This document shows, piece after piece, positions 16,248 through 25,386 of a stretch of 64,000 bases of DNA. Every line of letters starts with the position of its first letter. The first letter of the stretch is position 1. The stretch spans positions 1-64,000 of the forward strand of contig JBCCDU010000007.1 in assembly GCA_039030715.1 (NCBI GenBank), written 5' to 3'. The translations under genes and the position numbers were made by a program. Under the pieces are notes generated by a model that worked only from the letters and a program-made list of their open reading frames with translations, was not told the DNA's origin and ran no database searches. Source of the DNA: Thermohalobaculum sp039030715. Its GTDB lineage: Bacteria > Pseudomonadota > Alphaproteobacteria > Rhodobacterales > Rhodobacteraceae.

Positions 16248-16898
16248 TCAGCGCCCGCCCTGCAGCATCCGCGCCTCGACATAGCCTTTGGTGATGGTGA
16301 TCATCTCCTCTAGCCCCGGCTCGAAGAAGTGGTTCGACTCCGGCACCACGGTGTGGGTGATGGTGATCCCCTTTTGCGCCTTAAGCTTGGCCACCAGCTT
16401 GTCGACATCGTCCATCGGCACGATCCGGTCGGCGTCGCCATTGATGATGAGGCCCGAGGAGGGGCAGGGCGCGAGGAAGCTGAAATCGTACATGTTCGCG
16501 GGTGGGGCCGCCGAGATAAACCCGTTGATCTCGGGCCGGCGCATCAGAAGCTGCATGCCGATCCACGCGCCAAAGGAAAATCCCGCGACCCAGCACGCCT
16601 TGGCCGCCGGGTGCATCGCCTGAAGGTAATCGAGCGCCGAGGCGGCATCCGACAGCTCGCCGATGCCCTGGTCGAACTCTCCCTGGCTGCGGCCCACGCC
16701 GCGGAAGTTGAACCGCATCACCGTGAAGCCCAGGTCCTTGAATGCATAGTGCAGCGCGTAGGTGACCTTGTTGTTCATGTTCCCGCCGAATTGGGGCGAG
16801 GGATGCAGGATCAGCGCGATCGGCGCGTCCTTCTCCGGCTGCGGATGATAGCGGCCTTCCAGCCGTCCGTCGGGGCCTGGGAAAATCACTTCGGGCAT
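16248..16898 (-). CDS. Alpha/beta hydrolase
   Basis: 216 residues. Ser nucleophile elbow GFSFGAWIG (about 104-112), acid in NGDADRIVPMDD, His in VPESNHFFEPGLEEM. N-terminus MPEVIFPGPDGRLEGRY and LILHPSPQFGGNMNNK with VMRFNFRGVGRSQGEFD define the small COG2945-type group of alpha/beta hydrolases. Substrate unknown. It is divergent from iscR and may share the promoter region. Confidence 0.85.
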   Translation of the reverse strand: MPEVIFPGPDGRLEGRYHPQPEKDAPIALILHPSPQFGGNMNNKVTYALHYAFKDLGFTVMRFNFRGVGRSQGEFDQGIGELSDAASALDYLQAMHPAAKACWVAGFSFGAWIGMQLLMRRPEINGFISAAPPANMYDFSFLAPCPSSGLIINGDADRIVPMDDVDKLVAKLKAQKGITITHTVVPESNHFFEPGLEEMITITKGYVEARMLQGGR

Positions 16899-16935
16899 GA
16901 ACGTCCTCGCCTGAGGGAGTGGTTCCTCCCTTTTG

Positions 16936-16971
16936 TTGACTTCTTCTGTCGGGTTACCTAGAACAATTCTA
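16936..16971 (+). promoter_or_regulatory. iscR promoter with overlapping palindrome
   Basis: A TTGACT -35 (16936-16941) and TAGAAC -10 (16959-16964) are separated by exactly 17 bases. The -10 is inside a palindrome TAGAA-CAA-TTCTA (16959-16971). A palindrome covering the -10 of the operon is what an autorepressor would use, and IscR is the obvious candidate; binding itself is inferred. Confidence 0.6.
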
Positions 16972-17085
16972 AATTGCGACTGGGCCCGTCCCGCAGCGCC
17001 ACCCTGCGGATGGCGGTGGGTACTCGGTCAACCTGTCAAGGTCAAGAAATTGCGTCCGTTTGCGACGGTGATGGAGGGCAGAGCG

Positions 17086-17556
17086 GTGAAACTCAGCACC
17101 AAAGGTCGTTATGCGGTGACAGCTCTGGCGGATATTGCCCTCAACGGTTCGATTTCTCCTGTGACCTTGGGCGAGATTGCCGAACGGCAGGATATCAGTC
17201 TGGCCTATCTGGAGCAGCTTTTCGTCAAACTCCGGCGTGCGGGCTTGGTCGATTCGGTGCGCGGACCCGGCGGCGGCTATCGCCTGGCGATGCCCGCTGG
17301 CGAGTTGCGGATCGCGGACGTCATGGTCGCGGTGGACGAGCGCCTGAACGCGATGGGCTGCGATGGCAAGGTTGGCCAGGGCTGCGGCAGCTCGCGCGAG
17401 GCCTGTCTGACCCATGCGCTGTGGGAGCAGCTCTCCGCCCATGTCCATGTCTTCCTCAGCCAGACGACGATTGCGGACGTGATCGGCGATCGCATGGTGC
17501 CATGCCCTGCCGTACCCGACTTCACCGAGTTGCTGGAGGAGGAAGGCAGCGCATGA
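17086..17556 (+). CDS. iscR: IscR-type Rrf2 regulator of iron-sulfur cluster genes
   Basis: 156 residues from a GTG at 17086 (GGAGGG ribosome site 7 bases before; an in-frame ATG at 17071 is an alternative). N-terminus KLSTKGRYAVTALADIAL matches IscR; winged helix includes ISLAYLEQLFVKLRRAGLVDSVRGPGGGYRLA. Three cysteines (92, 100, 107 in GCDGKVGQGC and EACLTHALW) give an E. coli-like [2Fe-2S] ligand set with altered spacing. It overlaps the desulfurase start (ATGA). It senses cluster status and controls the operon through the site at 16959-16971 by inference. Confidence 0.93.
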   Translation: MKLSTKGRYAVTALADIALNGSISPVTLGEIAERQDISLAYLEQLFVKLRRAGLVDSVRGPGGGYRLAMPAGELRIADVMVAVDERLNAMGCDGKVGQGCGSSREACLTHALWEQLSAHVHVFLSQTTIADVIGDRMVPCPAVPDFTELLEEEGSA

Positions 17557-18665
17557 CCGGCCTCGACGGACAGCGCGTTTACCTCGACTGGAACGCCACG
17601 GCGCCACTGCGGCCCGAGGCACGCCAGGCGATGTTGGAAGCGATGGACGCGGTCGGCAACCCCTCCAGCGTCCATGCCGAGGGCCGGGAGGCGAAGAAGA
17701 TCGTCGAGACGGCACGGGCGCAGGTGGCACGGCTGGTCGGCTGCGAACCTTCGGAGGTAGTGTTTACCAGTGGGGCGACGGAGGCGGCAGGCTGGCTGGC
17801 TTCTGTATTCGGCGCATATATCGCAACGCCTATGGAACACGACTGCATTCTGCAGAACGCGAAAGAAGTCGATGGTTGGGACATCACTCAATCCGGCCGA
17901 TCTCGGCTGACCGCAATGGATATTGATCGATTTCAAATAGTCGCGCAGGCAAGCGCAAATGGAGAAACTGGTGTTCTGCAGGATTCCGATGATTTGCATG
18001 AATTTCAGAACGAACCCCAACTTCGGTCTACCGTGATTTTGCGGGATGCGGTCCAGTCAATTGGAAAGACCGCATATTTCGTTGACGGTGAATATGCCCT
18101 TGCGTCAGCACACAAGATTGGCGGGCCCAAGGGCGTGGGTGCGGTGGCGATGCGCGAGCCGCTTGAGACGAGGGCACTCCTGAAAGGCGGCGGGCAGGAA
18201 CAGGGCCGCCGGGCGGGCACCGAAAATGTCATTGGAATTGCCGGTTTTGGCGCCGCGGCGGAGGCGGCACAGCGCGATCTGGAGGATGGCGTCTGGGACC
18301 GAGTCGAAAAACTTAGAAACATTCTAGAAGAACGTCTTGAAAGCGCGGCACCCGACCTCATTATCTTTGGTAAGGAAGCGCCAAGGCTTCCGAATACCTC
18401 GTGTTTCGCGGTGCCGGGCTGGAAGGGTGAGACGCAGGTGATGCAGATGGATCTGGCCGGTTTTGCCATCAGCGCGGGTTCGGCCTGCAGTTCGGGCAAG
18501 GTCAACAAGGCGAGCCGGGTTCTGCTGGCCATGGGCTTCGACGAGGAAACCGCCTCGAGCGCGATCCGCGTGTCGATGGGTCCGACGACGACCGAGGCGG
18601 AGGTCATGGCCTTTGCCGATGCATGGACCGAGCACTACCGCCGGCGCAAGGCGCGAGCGGCATGA
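17553..18665 (+). CDS. Cysteine desulfurase, NifS/IscS-like
   Basis: 370 residues. It removes sulfur from cysteine for cluster assembly. Motifs: VYLDWNATAPLRPEA, GNPSSVHAEGR, FTSGATEAAG, EHD, DAVQSIGK, the PLP lysine in SAHKIGGPKG (Lys198) and the persulfide cysteine in SAGSACSSGKVNKAS. The ATG at 17553 overlaps the iscR stop. The middle of the gene (about 17790-18115, residues 80-190) is AT-richer than the flanks: I count 89 G+C in 180 bases at 17881-18060, about 49 %. The same shift recurs near 18305-18375. The sequence between SGATEAAG and the PLP lysine is diverged from the usual family consensus. Confidence 0.9.
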   Translation: MTGLDGQRVYLDWNATAPLRPEARQAMLEAMDAVGNPSSVHAEGREAKKIVETARAQVARLVGCEPSEVVFTSGATEAAGWLASVFGAYIATPMEHDCILQNAKEVDGWDITQSGRSRLTAMDIDRFQIVAQASANGETGVLQDSDDLHEFQNEPQLRSTVILRDAVQSIGKTAYFVDGEYALASAHKIGGPKGVGAVAMREPLETRALLKGGGQEQGRRAGTENVIGIAGFGAAAEAAQRDLEDGVWDRVEKLRNILEERLESAAPDLIIFGKEAPRLPNTSCFAVPGWKGETQVMQMDLAGFAISAGSACSSGKVNKASRVLLAMGFDEETASSAIRVSMGPTTTEAEVMAFADAWTEHYRRRKARAA

Positions 18666-18680
18666 GTTAGGGGCTGTGCT

Positions 18681-18701
18681 GTCCCGGACTTGATCCGGGA
18701 C
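18681..18701. repeat. Palindromic REP-like element
   Basis: GTCCCGGA-CTTGA-TCCGGGAC: perfect 8-bp stem, 5-base loop, between the desulfurase and sufB. Same arms as the element at 9131-9153. This palindrome is a well-known dispersed intergenic type in alphaproteobacteria; here it could form an RNA stem that tunes expression between the two parts of the operon. Confidence 0.65.
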
Positions 18702-18776
18702 CTCTGGTGCAGCCTCGCCGATAGACGATAGGCCCCGGTCACACGCCCGGGACACCAAACCGAGAGGACCATAGGC

Positions 18777-20303
18777 ATGGACGACATGGCAGCGCGCGAC
18801 ACAACGGTCAAAGAGGGTGTCGACCAGGAAACTGTCGACGCAGTCCGCTCGGTTGGGGCGAAATACAAGCATGGCTGGGAAAGCGATGTGGAGACCGAGT
18901 TCGCGCCCAAGGGGCTGAACGAGGATATCGTCCGCCTGATCTCGGAGAAGAAGAACGAGCCCGAATGGATGCTCGACTGGCGTCTGGAAGCGTTCCGCCG
19001 TTGGGAACAGATGGAGGAGCCCGACTGGGCAATGCTGGAGATCGACCCGGTCGATTACCAGGACCAGTATTACTACGCCCAGCCCAAAGGGTTCGACGAG
19101 AAACCGAAATCCCTGGATGAAGTGGATCCTGAACTGCTTCGCACCTATGAGAAGCTGGGCATTCCGTTAGTCGAGCAGGAAATTCTGGCAGGTGTCGAAG
19201 GCGCGGCGGAGAAGCTGAAGGACCGCCGTGTCGCGGTCGATGCGGTTTTCGACAGCGTCTCGGTTGGCACGACGTTCCGCGAGGAATTGGCTAAGGCGGG
19301 CGTTATCTTCTGCTCGATCTCGGAGGCGCTGCAGGAACATCCGGACCTGGTGAAGAAATATATCGGTACGGTGGTTCCGACCTCGGACAACTATTTTGCC
19401 ACGCTCAACAGCGCGGTCTTCTCGGATGGCAGCTTCGTCTATATCCCTGAAGGTACGCGCTGCCCGATGGAATTGAGCACCTATTTCCGGATCAATGCCG
19501 AGAATACAGGCCAGTTCGAGCGGACGCTGATCATCGCCGAGAAGGGCTCCTATGTCAGCTATCTCGAGGGCTGCACGGCGCCCCAGCGCGACACCAACCA
19601 GCTCCACGCCGCCGTGGTCGAACTGGTGGCGATGGAGGATGCGGAGATCAAGTACTCCACCGTCCAGAACTGGTATCCGGGCGACGAAAACGGTAAGGGC
19701 GGAATCTATAACTTCGTGACCAAGCGCGCCGATTGCCGGGGTGACCGGGCGAAGGTATCCTGGACACAGGTCGAAACCGGTTCTGCGATCACATGGAAAT
19801 ACCCCTCCTGCATTCTGCGTGGGAATGAAAGCCAGGGCGAGTTCTACTCGATCGCCATCGCCAACAACGCGCAGCAGGCCGATACCGGCACCAAGATGGT
19901 GCATCTGGGCAAGAACACGAAAAGCCGGATTGTCTCCAAGGGCATCAGCGCGGGCCGGGCGCAGAACACCTATCGTGGGCTGGTTTCCATGCACCCGAAG
20001 GCGGCTGAGGGGCGCAACTTCACCCAATGCGACAGCCTGCTGATTGGCGATCAATGCGGGGCGCACACCGTTCCTTACATCGAGGTCAAGAACCGCACGG
20101 CACGCTGCGAGCACGAGGCGACAACCTCCAAGGTCGATGACGACCAGCTCTTCTATTGCCGCCAGCGCGGCGTGGGAGAGGAGGAGGCCGTGGCCCTGAT
20201 CGTCAACGGCTTCTGCAAGGAGGTTCTGCAGGAACTGCCGATGGAATTCGCCATGGAGGCGCAGGCGCTGGTGGCGATTTCGTTGGAGGGCAGCGTTGGT
20301 TGA
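18777..20303 (+). CDS. sufB: Fe-S cluster assembly scaffold SufB
   Basis: 508 residues from the ATG at 18777 (GAGAGGA upstream). SufB forms the SufBCD scaffold complex. Characteristic blocks: YYAQPKGFDEKPKSLDEVD, AVFDSVSVGTTF, EGTRCPMELSTYFRINAENTGQFERTLIIAEKGSYVSYLEGCTAP, VKNRTARCEHEATTSKVDDDQLFYCRQRG and the C-terminal RGVGEEEAVALIVNGFCKEVLQELPMEFAMEAQALVAISLEGSVG. The conserved Cys in GCTAP and CEHE are present. Confidence 0.97.
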   Translation: MDDMAARDTTVKEGVDQETVDAVRSVGAKYKHGWESDVETEFAPKGLNEDIVRLISEKKNEPEWMLDWRLEAFRRWEQMEEPDWAMLEIDPVDYQDQYYYAQPKGFDEKPKSLDEVDPELLRTYEKLGIPLVEQEILAGVEGAAEKLKDRRVAVDAVFDSVSVGTTFREELAKAGVIFCSISEALQEHPDLVKKYIGTVVPTSDNYFATLNSAVFSDGSFVYIPEGTRCPMELSTYFRINAENTGQFERTLIIAEKGSYVSYLEGCTAPQRDTNQLHAAVVELVAMEDAEIKYSTVQNWYPGDENGKGGIYNFVTKRADCRGDRAKVSWTQVETGSAITWKYPSCILRGNESQGEFYSIAIANNAQQADTGTKMVHLGKNTKSRIVSKGISAGRAQNTYRGLVSMHPKAAEGRNFTQCDSLLIGDQCGAHTVPYIEVKNRTARCEHEATTSKVDDDQLFYCRQRGVGEEEAVALIVNGFCKEVLQELPMEFAMEAQALVAISLEGSVG

Positions 20304-20328
20304 CGTAGTCGGAGCATTTGGAAATTGA

Positions 20329-20730
20329 ATGATGACTCAGTCCAACTCCGGCGCGATCGAGTTCTGCGATGATCAACTGAAAGCTGGAAGAGACTCCGGT
20401 GAGGTTCGCGGACAACTCCGGTCGAGATATGGTCTTGGGGACCTAGGTTCAAAATCCGTCGTGATCGCATCGTCGGAGTTTAATGTTCATGTGAGCAAAA
20501 ACCTTTGGGCGAAAATGCAGAAGAGCGCGTTTCTGACTGATGAGCAGCGCGCAAATCGTTTCAGGCGGAAGTTTGGATTGTCTCATGACGAAGCGGCTTG
20601 GTTGGTCGGACAGTTCAGAGCGGGCAAAACCGATGTATTGCGGGATTTGTGCGGCTTTGAACGTTTGTCAAAGAAGATGTTGACAGAGGCGGCGCAGGCT
20701 GAGCTCAGGCGGGAAGGGCTGATAGAATGA
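20329..20730 (+). CDS. Hypothetical protein between sufB and the YbjQ-like gene
   Basis: 133 residues (ATG 20329 or 20332), lower G+C than its neighbours. Not recognised. A C-terminal helical part is basic (FRRKFGLSHDEAAWLVGQFRAGKTDVLRDLCGFERLSKKML). The stop overlaps the next ATG (ATGA at 20727-20730), so it is coupled to the YbjQ-like gene. The composition hints at later acquisition. Confidence 0.65.
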   Translation: MMTQSNSGAIEFCDDQLKAGRDSGEVRGQLRSRYGLGDLGSKSVVIASSEFNVHVSKNLWAKMQKSAFLTDEQRANRFRRKFGLSHDEAAWLVGQFRAGKTDVLRDLCGFERLSKKMLTEAAQAELRREGLIE

Positions 20731-21038
20731 TCGTCACGACCACGCCCTCGGTCGAGGGGCAGAGCATCAAAAGCTATCACGGGATTGTTGTGGGCGAGGC
20801 CATTCTGGGCGCCAATGTGATCCGCGATGTGTTTGCCGGGATCACCGACATCCTCGGCGGGCGCTCGAACGCCTATGAGGAGGAGATGGCCAAGGCGCGC
20901 GAAACCGCGCTGACCGAGATGGAGGATCTGGCCCGCGAGAAGGGCGCCAACGCGGTGGTTGGCGTCGATCTCGACTATGAGGTCATCAACAACATGCTGA
21001 TGGTCTCGGCCTCCGGTACTGCGGTGACGGTGGGGTAA
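20727..21038 (+). CDS. YbjQ/UPF0145 family protein
   Basis: 103 residues: MIVTTTPSVEGQSIKSYHGIVVGEAILGANVIRDVFAGITDILGGRSNAYEEEMAKARETALTEM is the family's conserved start (here partly quoted in blocks only). The family forms beta-rich oligomers and has been called a heavy-metal-binding domain; function is not established. Its position inside a suf operon is compatible with a role in metal or cluster handling but does not prove it. Confidence 0.85.
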   Translation: MIVTTTPSVEGQSIKSYHGIVVGEAILGANVIRDVFAGITDILGGRSNAYEEEMAKARETALTEMEDLAREKGANAVVGVDLDYEVINNMLMVSASGTAVTVG

Positions 21039-21043
21039 TCGAG

Positions 21044-21391
21044 ATGCCTGGCAACCCGATTGAGGAGGGTCTCCTCCTATCGACGCATAATCCGACGCAT
21101 CGGACCTGGGGTTGCCCTGCTGTTTCCGCGGCGATGGTGGGATGGGTTCTGGGCGCTGCGGTTTGGCCGTTCGACAGAGATACCGTCCCGCTTTTGGGAA
21201 GTGTCTTCATCGTGCTCATGCTGGGTGTTGCTTTGGGCTTGGCGGTTTACTGGGTCGGCAGATCTTATTCTGTCCGCTGGCATGCGGCATCCGAGAAAGC
21301 ATATCGCGAAGAAGCAGAACGTGAGCGCGCGCGCCAGCTCGCCGAAGCGCGGGCATCCGGTGCGCTGGATCGTTGGAAAAAGGCGGACTGA
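21044..21391 (+). CDS. Small two-helix membrane protein, hypothetical
   Basis: 115 residues. Two hydrophobic segments (about 28-46 and 50-70, LGSVFIVLMLGVALGLAVYWV) are followed by a charged helix SEKAYREEAERERARQLAEAR, likely cytoplasmic coiled coil. Starts 5 bases after the YbjQ-like gene, and its TGA overlaps the next ATG. Confidence 0.7.
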   Translation: MPGNPIEEGLLLSTHNPTHRTWGCPAVSAAMVGWVLGAAVWPFDRDTVPLLGSVFIVLMLGVALGLAVYWVGRSYSVRWHAASEKAYREEAERERARQLAEARASGALDRWKKAD

Positions 21392-21771
21392 TGGGCCTGA
21401 TCCGTTTCTTCCGTGGTTTGCTGCGCGCGCCAGGTTCACATGATGGGATGGGGCAGGGCCTGTTGACGGATCTGTTGTGGATCAAGCGTTTCCGCGCGCT
21501 CCGCAGGCGGTCGGTCGTCTGGTCAGTGCCGGATGCCGACGAAAAGGCCGCATGGCAGCTGCATCCCAAGGTCTCGAAATTCGGGGACTTCCTGATCGCG
21601 GTCACGGATATCGACGCGCGGCGCTGCTGGATTGTCGAGCGGATATGGCACGGCTGGCCCGACCCGCCGGAATTTGCGTTCTTCGCTCTGGATCGCGGTG
21701 GGGAGGTCTGGGCAGCCGCCGATTTTCATCACTGGCCCGTGCGCTGGTCGCGACCGATGGAACCGGTATGA
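21391..21771 (+). CDS. Hypothetical protein
   Basis: 126 residues from the ATG at 21391 (TGATG overlap with the previous gene). Trp/Phe-rich and basic, without clear membrane segments: MGLIRFFRGLLRAPG, then WPDPPEFAFFALDRGGEVWAAADFHHWPVRW. No family recognised. Confidence 0.65.
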   Translation: MGLIRFFRGLLRAPGSHDGMGQGLLTDLLWIKRFRALRRRSVVWSVPDADEKAAWQLHPKVSKFGDFLIAVTDIDARRCWIVERIWHGWPDPPEFAFFALDRGGEVWAAADFHHWPVRWSRPMEPV

Positions 21772-21950
21772 GCGATGCGCGGAAACTCGGTTTACTTTAC
21801 GGCGTGGTCATCGCGGCCGCAGTGCTGTTCCTGATGCTGGTGACCGGCGGGACGCCCCCGGGCGGGGTCTGGCTGTTCTCGGCCGTTTGCGGACTGCTGG
21901 GCGGGGTGACCCTTGCGCTTTTGTCGCGCAAGGCGGGAGGTCGAAAATGA
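21768..21950 (+). CDS. Small membrane protein, hypothetical
   Basis: 60 residues with two hydrophobic helices (LLYGVVIAAAVLFLMLV and VWLFSAVCGLLGGVTLALL). ATGA overlap with the preceding stop and the next ATG falls inside its last codons, so it is part of a translated chain. Confidence 0.65.
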   Translation: MSDARKLGLLYGVVIAAAVLFLMLVTGGTPPGGVWLFSAVCGLLGGVTLALLSRKAGGRK

Positions 21951-22099
21951 TCAGTGGTGCGATCATCGGAGCGCTGGTGGCGGGGTTGCTGCCCTATGCC
22001 ATGAAATATGCGCCTGCCACGGCAAGGGGCCGGCAGGGTGAGATTTTACAGATTGCAGTTGGGGCGGTCATCGGACTGACCCTCGGCATCTTTATCTGA
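21947..22099 (+). CDS. Very small membrane protein, hypothetical
   Basis: 50 residues, MISGAIIGALVAGLLPYAMK, then a second helix IAVGAVIGLTLGIFI. Overlaps the previous gene by ATGA and ends 12 bases before sufC. The unbroken overlap chain is the evidence for translation. Confidence 0.6.
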   Translation: MISGAIIGALVAGLLPYAMKYAPATARGRQGEILQIAVGAVIGLTLGIFI

Positions 22100-22111
22100 G
22101 GAGAGCGGAAA

Positions 22112-22864
<753 letters not shown>

Positions 22865-22872
22865 GGATGGCC

Positions 22873-24153
22873 ATGAAACGACATCAGACGCTGGACCTAA
22901 AGCGGACGGGCGCGGAAAAACTGCTCGCCGCCCTGCCGATGCCGGGGGTCGAGGACCGGACTGAGAACCGGGCCGAGGCCGGTTGGGCGCGTGAGGCGCG
23001 CGCGCTGGCCCGCGCGCGAATGCTGGTCGCGGGCGCGCCGATCAAGCGCGACGAGTACTGGAAATACACCGATCCGTCGGCCCTGACCGCGCCGCTGGAC
23101 ATGGTGGGCGAGGGTGAGGCACCCGCCGAGGCGCCTTTTGCCGACATCGCCTGCGCGCGCTTTGTGAACGGGGCGTTCCGCGCCGACCTGACGACGCTGC
23201 CCGATGGGATCTCGATGATCCCGCTGTCCGAGGCGCTCTACCAGGATCTTGGGATCGCGCGCACGTTCTACGGCGTGTTGGAGGCCGCGGGGCAGGAGAA
23301 AGTGGCCCGTCCGCTCGCCGCGCTCAACACCGCCTGCGCCACCGACGGGATGGTGCTGCAGGCGACCGGAACGGCAACTTTGCATCTGCGCCAGGATCAT
23401 GTGGGGGAGGGGGCAAGTCTGCTCCACCACCTCATCCGGGTTGAGAGCGGCGCCGAACTGACGCTGATTGAAACCGGCACCACCGCGAACACGGTGATGG
23501 AGATCGAACTGGCCGATGGCGCGATCCTGCATCACCTGCGGGTCCAGATTGGCGAGCGGATCCCAGCCGCGACCCATATCTTCGCCCGGCTGGGGGCGGA
23601 GGCCGCGTTCAAGACCTTCACCTTGACTGCCGATGGCCAGATGACCCGCAACGAAGTGGTGATGGAGTTCGCCGGCGATCACGCGGCGGGCCATATCGCG
23701 GGTGCGGTCATGGGTCAGGCGAAAAGCCATATCGACAACACCATCTTCGTCACCCATGACGCCGTGGAATGCGAAATCCGGCAGGTCTTCAAGCAGGTGC
23801 TCGCCGACCGGGCAACCGGTGTCTTTCAGGGCAAGATCTTCGTGAAGGAAGGTGCGCAGAAGACGGATGGATATCAGAAAAGCCAGGCCGTTCTGCTGAC
23901 CGACGGGGCCGAGTTTCTGGTGAAGCCCGAGCTTGAGATTTATGCCGACGATGTCGCGTGCAGCCACGGTTCGACCACCGGATCGCTGGACGAGAGGGCG
24001 CTCTTCTATCTGCGCTCGCGCGGGGTGCCGCAGGCGGCGGCCGAGGCGATGCTGGTCGCGGCCTTTGTCGATGAGGCAATCGAGGAGATTGCCGACGCGA
24101 CATTGGCGGATCTGATGCGCGAGGAAGTGGCCCGGTGGATGGCGACGCGGTGA
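22873..24153 (+). CDS. sufD: Fe-S assembly protein SufD
   Basis: 426 residues from the ATG at 22873 (GAGGA 5 bases upstream); a GTG at 22861 overlapping the sufC stop and an ATG at 22867 are alternatives. Blocks typical of SufD: SGAELTLIETGTT, DGAILHHLRVQIGERIPAATHIFARLG, FVTHDAVECEIRQVFKQVLADRATGVFQGKIFVKEGAQKTDGYQKSQAVLL and EIYADDVACSHGSTTGSLDERALFYLRSRGVP with the paired Cys and His for cluster formation. Partner of SufB. Confidence 0.95.
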   Translation: MKRHQTLDLKRTGAEKLLAALPMPGVEDRTENRAEAGWAREARALARARMLVAGAPIKRDEYWKYTDPSALTAPLDMVGEGEAPAEAPFADIACARFVNGAFRADLTTLPDGISMIPLSEALYQDLGIARTFYGVLEAAGQEKVARPLAALNTACATDGMVLQATGTATLHLRQDHVGEGASLLHHLIRVESGAELTLIETGTTANTVMEIELADGAILHHLRVQIGERIPAATHIFARLGAEAAFKTFTLTADGQMTRNEVVMEFAGDHAAGHIAGAVMGQAKSHIDNTIFVTHDAVECEIRQVFKQVLADRATGVFQGKIFVKEGAQKTDGYQKSQAVLLTDGAEFLVKPELEIYADDVACSHGSTTGSLDERALFYLRSRGVPQAAAEAMLVAAFVDEAIEEIADATLADLMREEVARWMATR

Positions 24154-24758
24154 CCACCGCGCGCAGTCCCTTCCTGCTATGGCAGATCTTTGGCGCGTGG
24201 GGTGACCTGCGCGCCAGTTTCCGTGCGCTGATGGCGACCTCTCCGGGAGAGCCGCGTCTGTTGTTCATCGCCATGCTCTCGAGCCTTATCTATTTTCTCG
24301 GCACCATGGTGGCGGAGTCGATTGCTCCAAGTGCCGTGCGCAGCGAGGAGGAGATGCGCGGCTTCGTCGCCGCCAATCTGATTACCGCGCTGTTCTTCCG
24401 CACCCTGGCGCTTTACGGCGTCGGTGCCCTCGCCTGCATCATCATGCGCCGCTTTGGTGGCACCGGGGGCTGGTTCGAAAGCCGTGCGGCGACCTTCTGG
24501 GCCATGCTGATCGCGGCGCCAGTTGCGTTTGCCCTTACCGTGATTGCCGCGATCGCGGGCCCCGGCATGTCGCCGGGGCATGCTGCCGCGCTGGGCGAAG
24601 CGGGCGGGATCATCACCGCCGTCGTCCTGGCGTTTTGTCTGGCCGAGGCGCATGGCTTTCGCCGCGCCTGGCCGGTTCTGCTGGGGATGATCGCGATCTC
24701 GGTCGCGGCGCTTCTGCTGGTCCGGGGGCTTCAGCTTGCCATCGGGGGCGGCGCATGA
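24150..24758 (+). CDS. Yip1-like membrane protein, first of a pair
   Basis: 202 residues if started at the GTG that overlaps the sufD stop; an in-frame ATG at 24135 adds five residues. About five membrane helices (RLLFIAMLSSLIYFLG, ALFFRTLALYGVGALACIIM, FWAMLIAAPVAFALTVIAAIAG, IITAVVLAFCLAEAHGF, VLLGMIAISVAALLLV). Pattern fits Yip1-domain proteins often found beside sufD/sufS in Rhodobacteraceae; function unknown. Confidence 0.65.
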   Translation: MTTARSPFLLWQIFGAWGDLRASFRALMATSPGEPRLLFIAMLSSLIYFLGTMVAESIAPSAVRSEEEMRGFVAANLITALFFRTLALYGVGALACIIMRRFGGTGGWFESRAATFWAMLIAAPVAFALTVIAAIAGPGMSPGHAAALGEAGGIITAVVLAFCLAEAHGFRRAWPVLLGMIAISVAALLLVRGLQLAIGGGA

Positions 24759-25357
24759 TTGCCTGGTTCTTCGTCAATGTGATGGAGGGGGTGCTGACGC
24801 CGCGGCGCTCCGCGCGCCGGATGCTGAAGTTGGGCGTGGGCATGCGCGAGGCCGGGCTCTTCATCCTGCTCAGCTATCTCCTATTCGCGATTTTCGTGCT
24901 GATCCTGCCGCCCAAGGGATTGGTGGCCGAGGGGCAGGGCAATCACTTTATGGGCGTGATTTCGTGGACGTTGGTCGTGCTGCTGATCGCCTGGTTTGCC
25001 TGGTTGCCGCCGAAGGTCCTGGGCGGCAGCGGCTCGTGGAAGTCAGTCTTTCCGGTGACCGCCTGGATGATCGTGCTGGTGGTGATGATGCTGCCGCTGG
25101 GCTTGCTGGGCCTGCAGGCTGCGCCGGTGCTTGAGGTCTATCGCCTCGCAGCCCAGGGCGACGTCCAGGCGGCGCAGGACTTGCTGGCGACGGTGCCGGA
25201 GGGGGATCTGATGACCTTCTCGGTCTTCGCCACGATCTGCACCATCGGGTCGCTTTGGGTGTTCTCAGGCTTCATTGCCGAGTTGCACGGCTTTCCGACC
25301 TGGGCGGTCGTGCTCGTGATGTTTGCCCTCAACTTCTTCCTACCGATGATCCTATGA
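24755..25357 (+). CDS. Yip1-like membrane protein, second of a pair
   Basis: 200 residues from the ATG at 24755 (ATGA overlap). About five helices including GLFILLSYLLFAIFVLILP, FMGVISWTLVVLLIAWFAWLP, VTAWMIVLVVMMLPLGLLG and WVFSGFIAELHGFPTWAVVLVMFALNFFLPMIL. N-terminal region MIAWFFVNVMEGVLTPRRSAR resembles Yip1 starts. Probably works with the gene before it. Confidence 0.65.
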   Translation: MIAWFFVNVMEGVLTPRRSARRMLKLGVGMREAGLFILLSYLLFAIFVLILPPKGLVAEGQGNHFMGVISWTLVVLLIAWFAWLPPKVLGGSGSWKSVFPVTAWMIVLVVMMLPLGLLGLQAAPVLEVYRLAAQGDVQAAQDLLATVPEGDLMTFSVFATICTIGSLWVFSGFIAELHGFPTWAVVLVMFALNFFLPMIL

Positions 25358-25386
25358 AGACCCGCCCGAGGGTGGAGGAGACCGCC

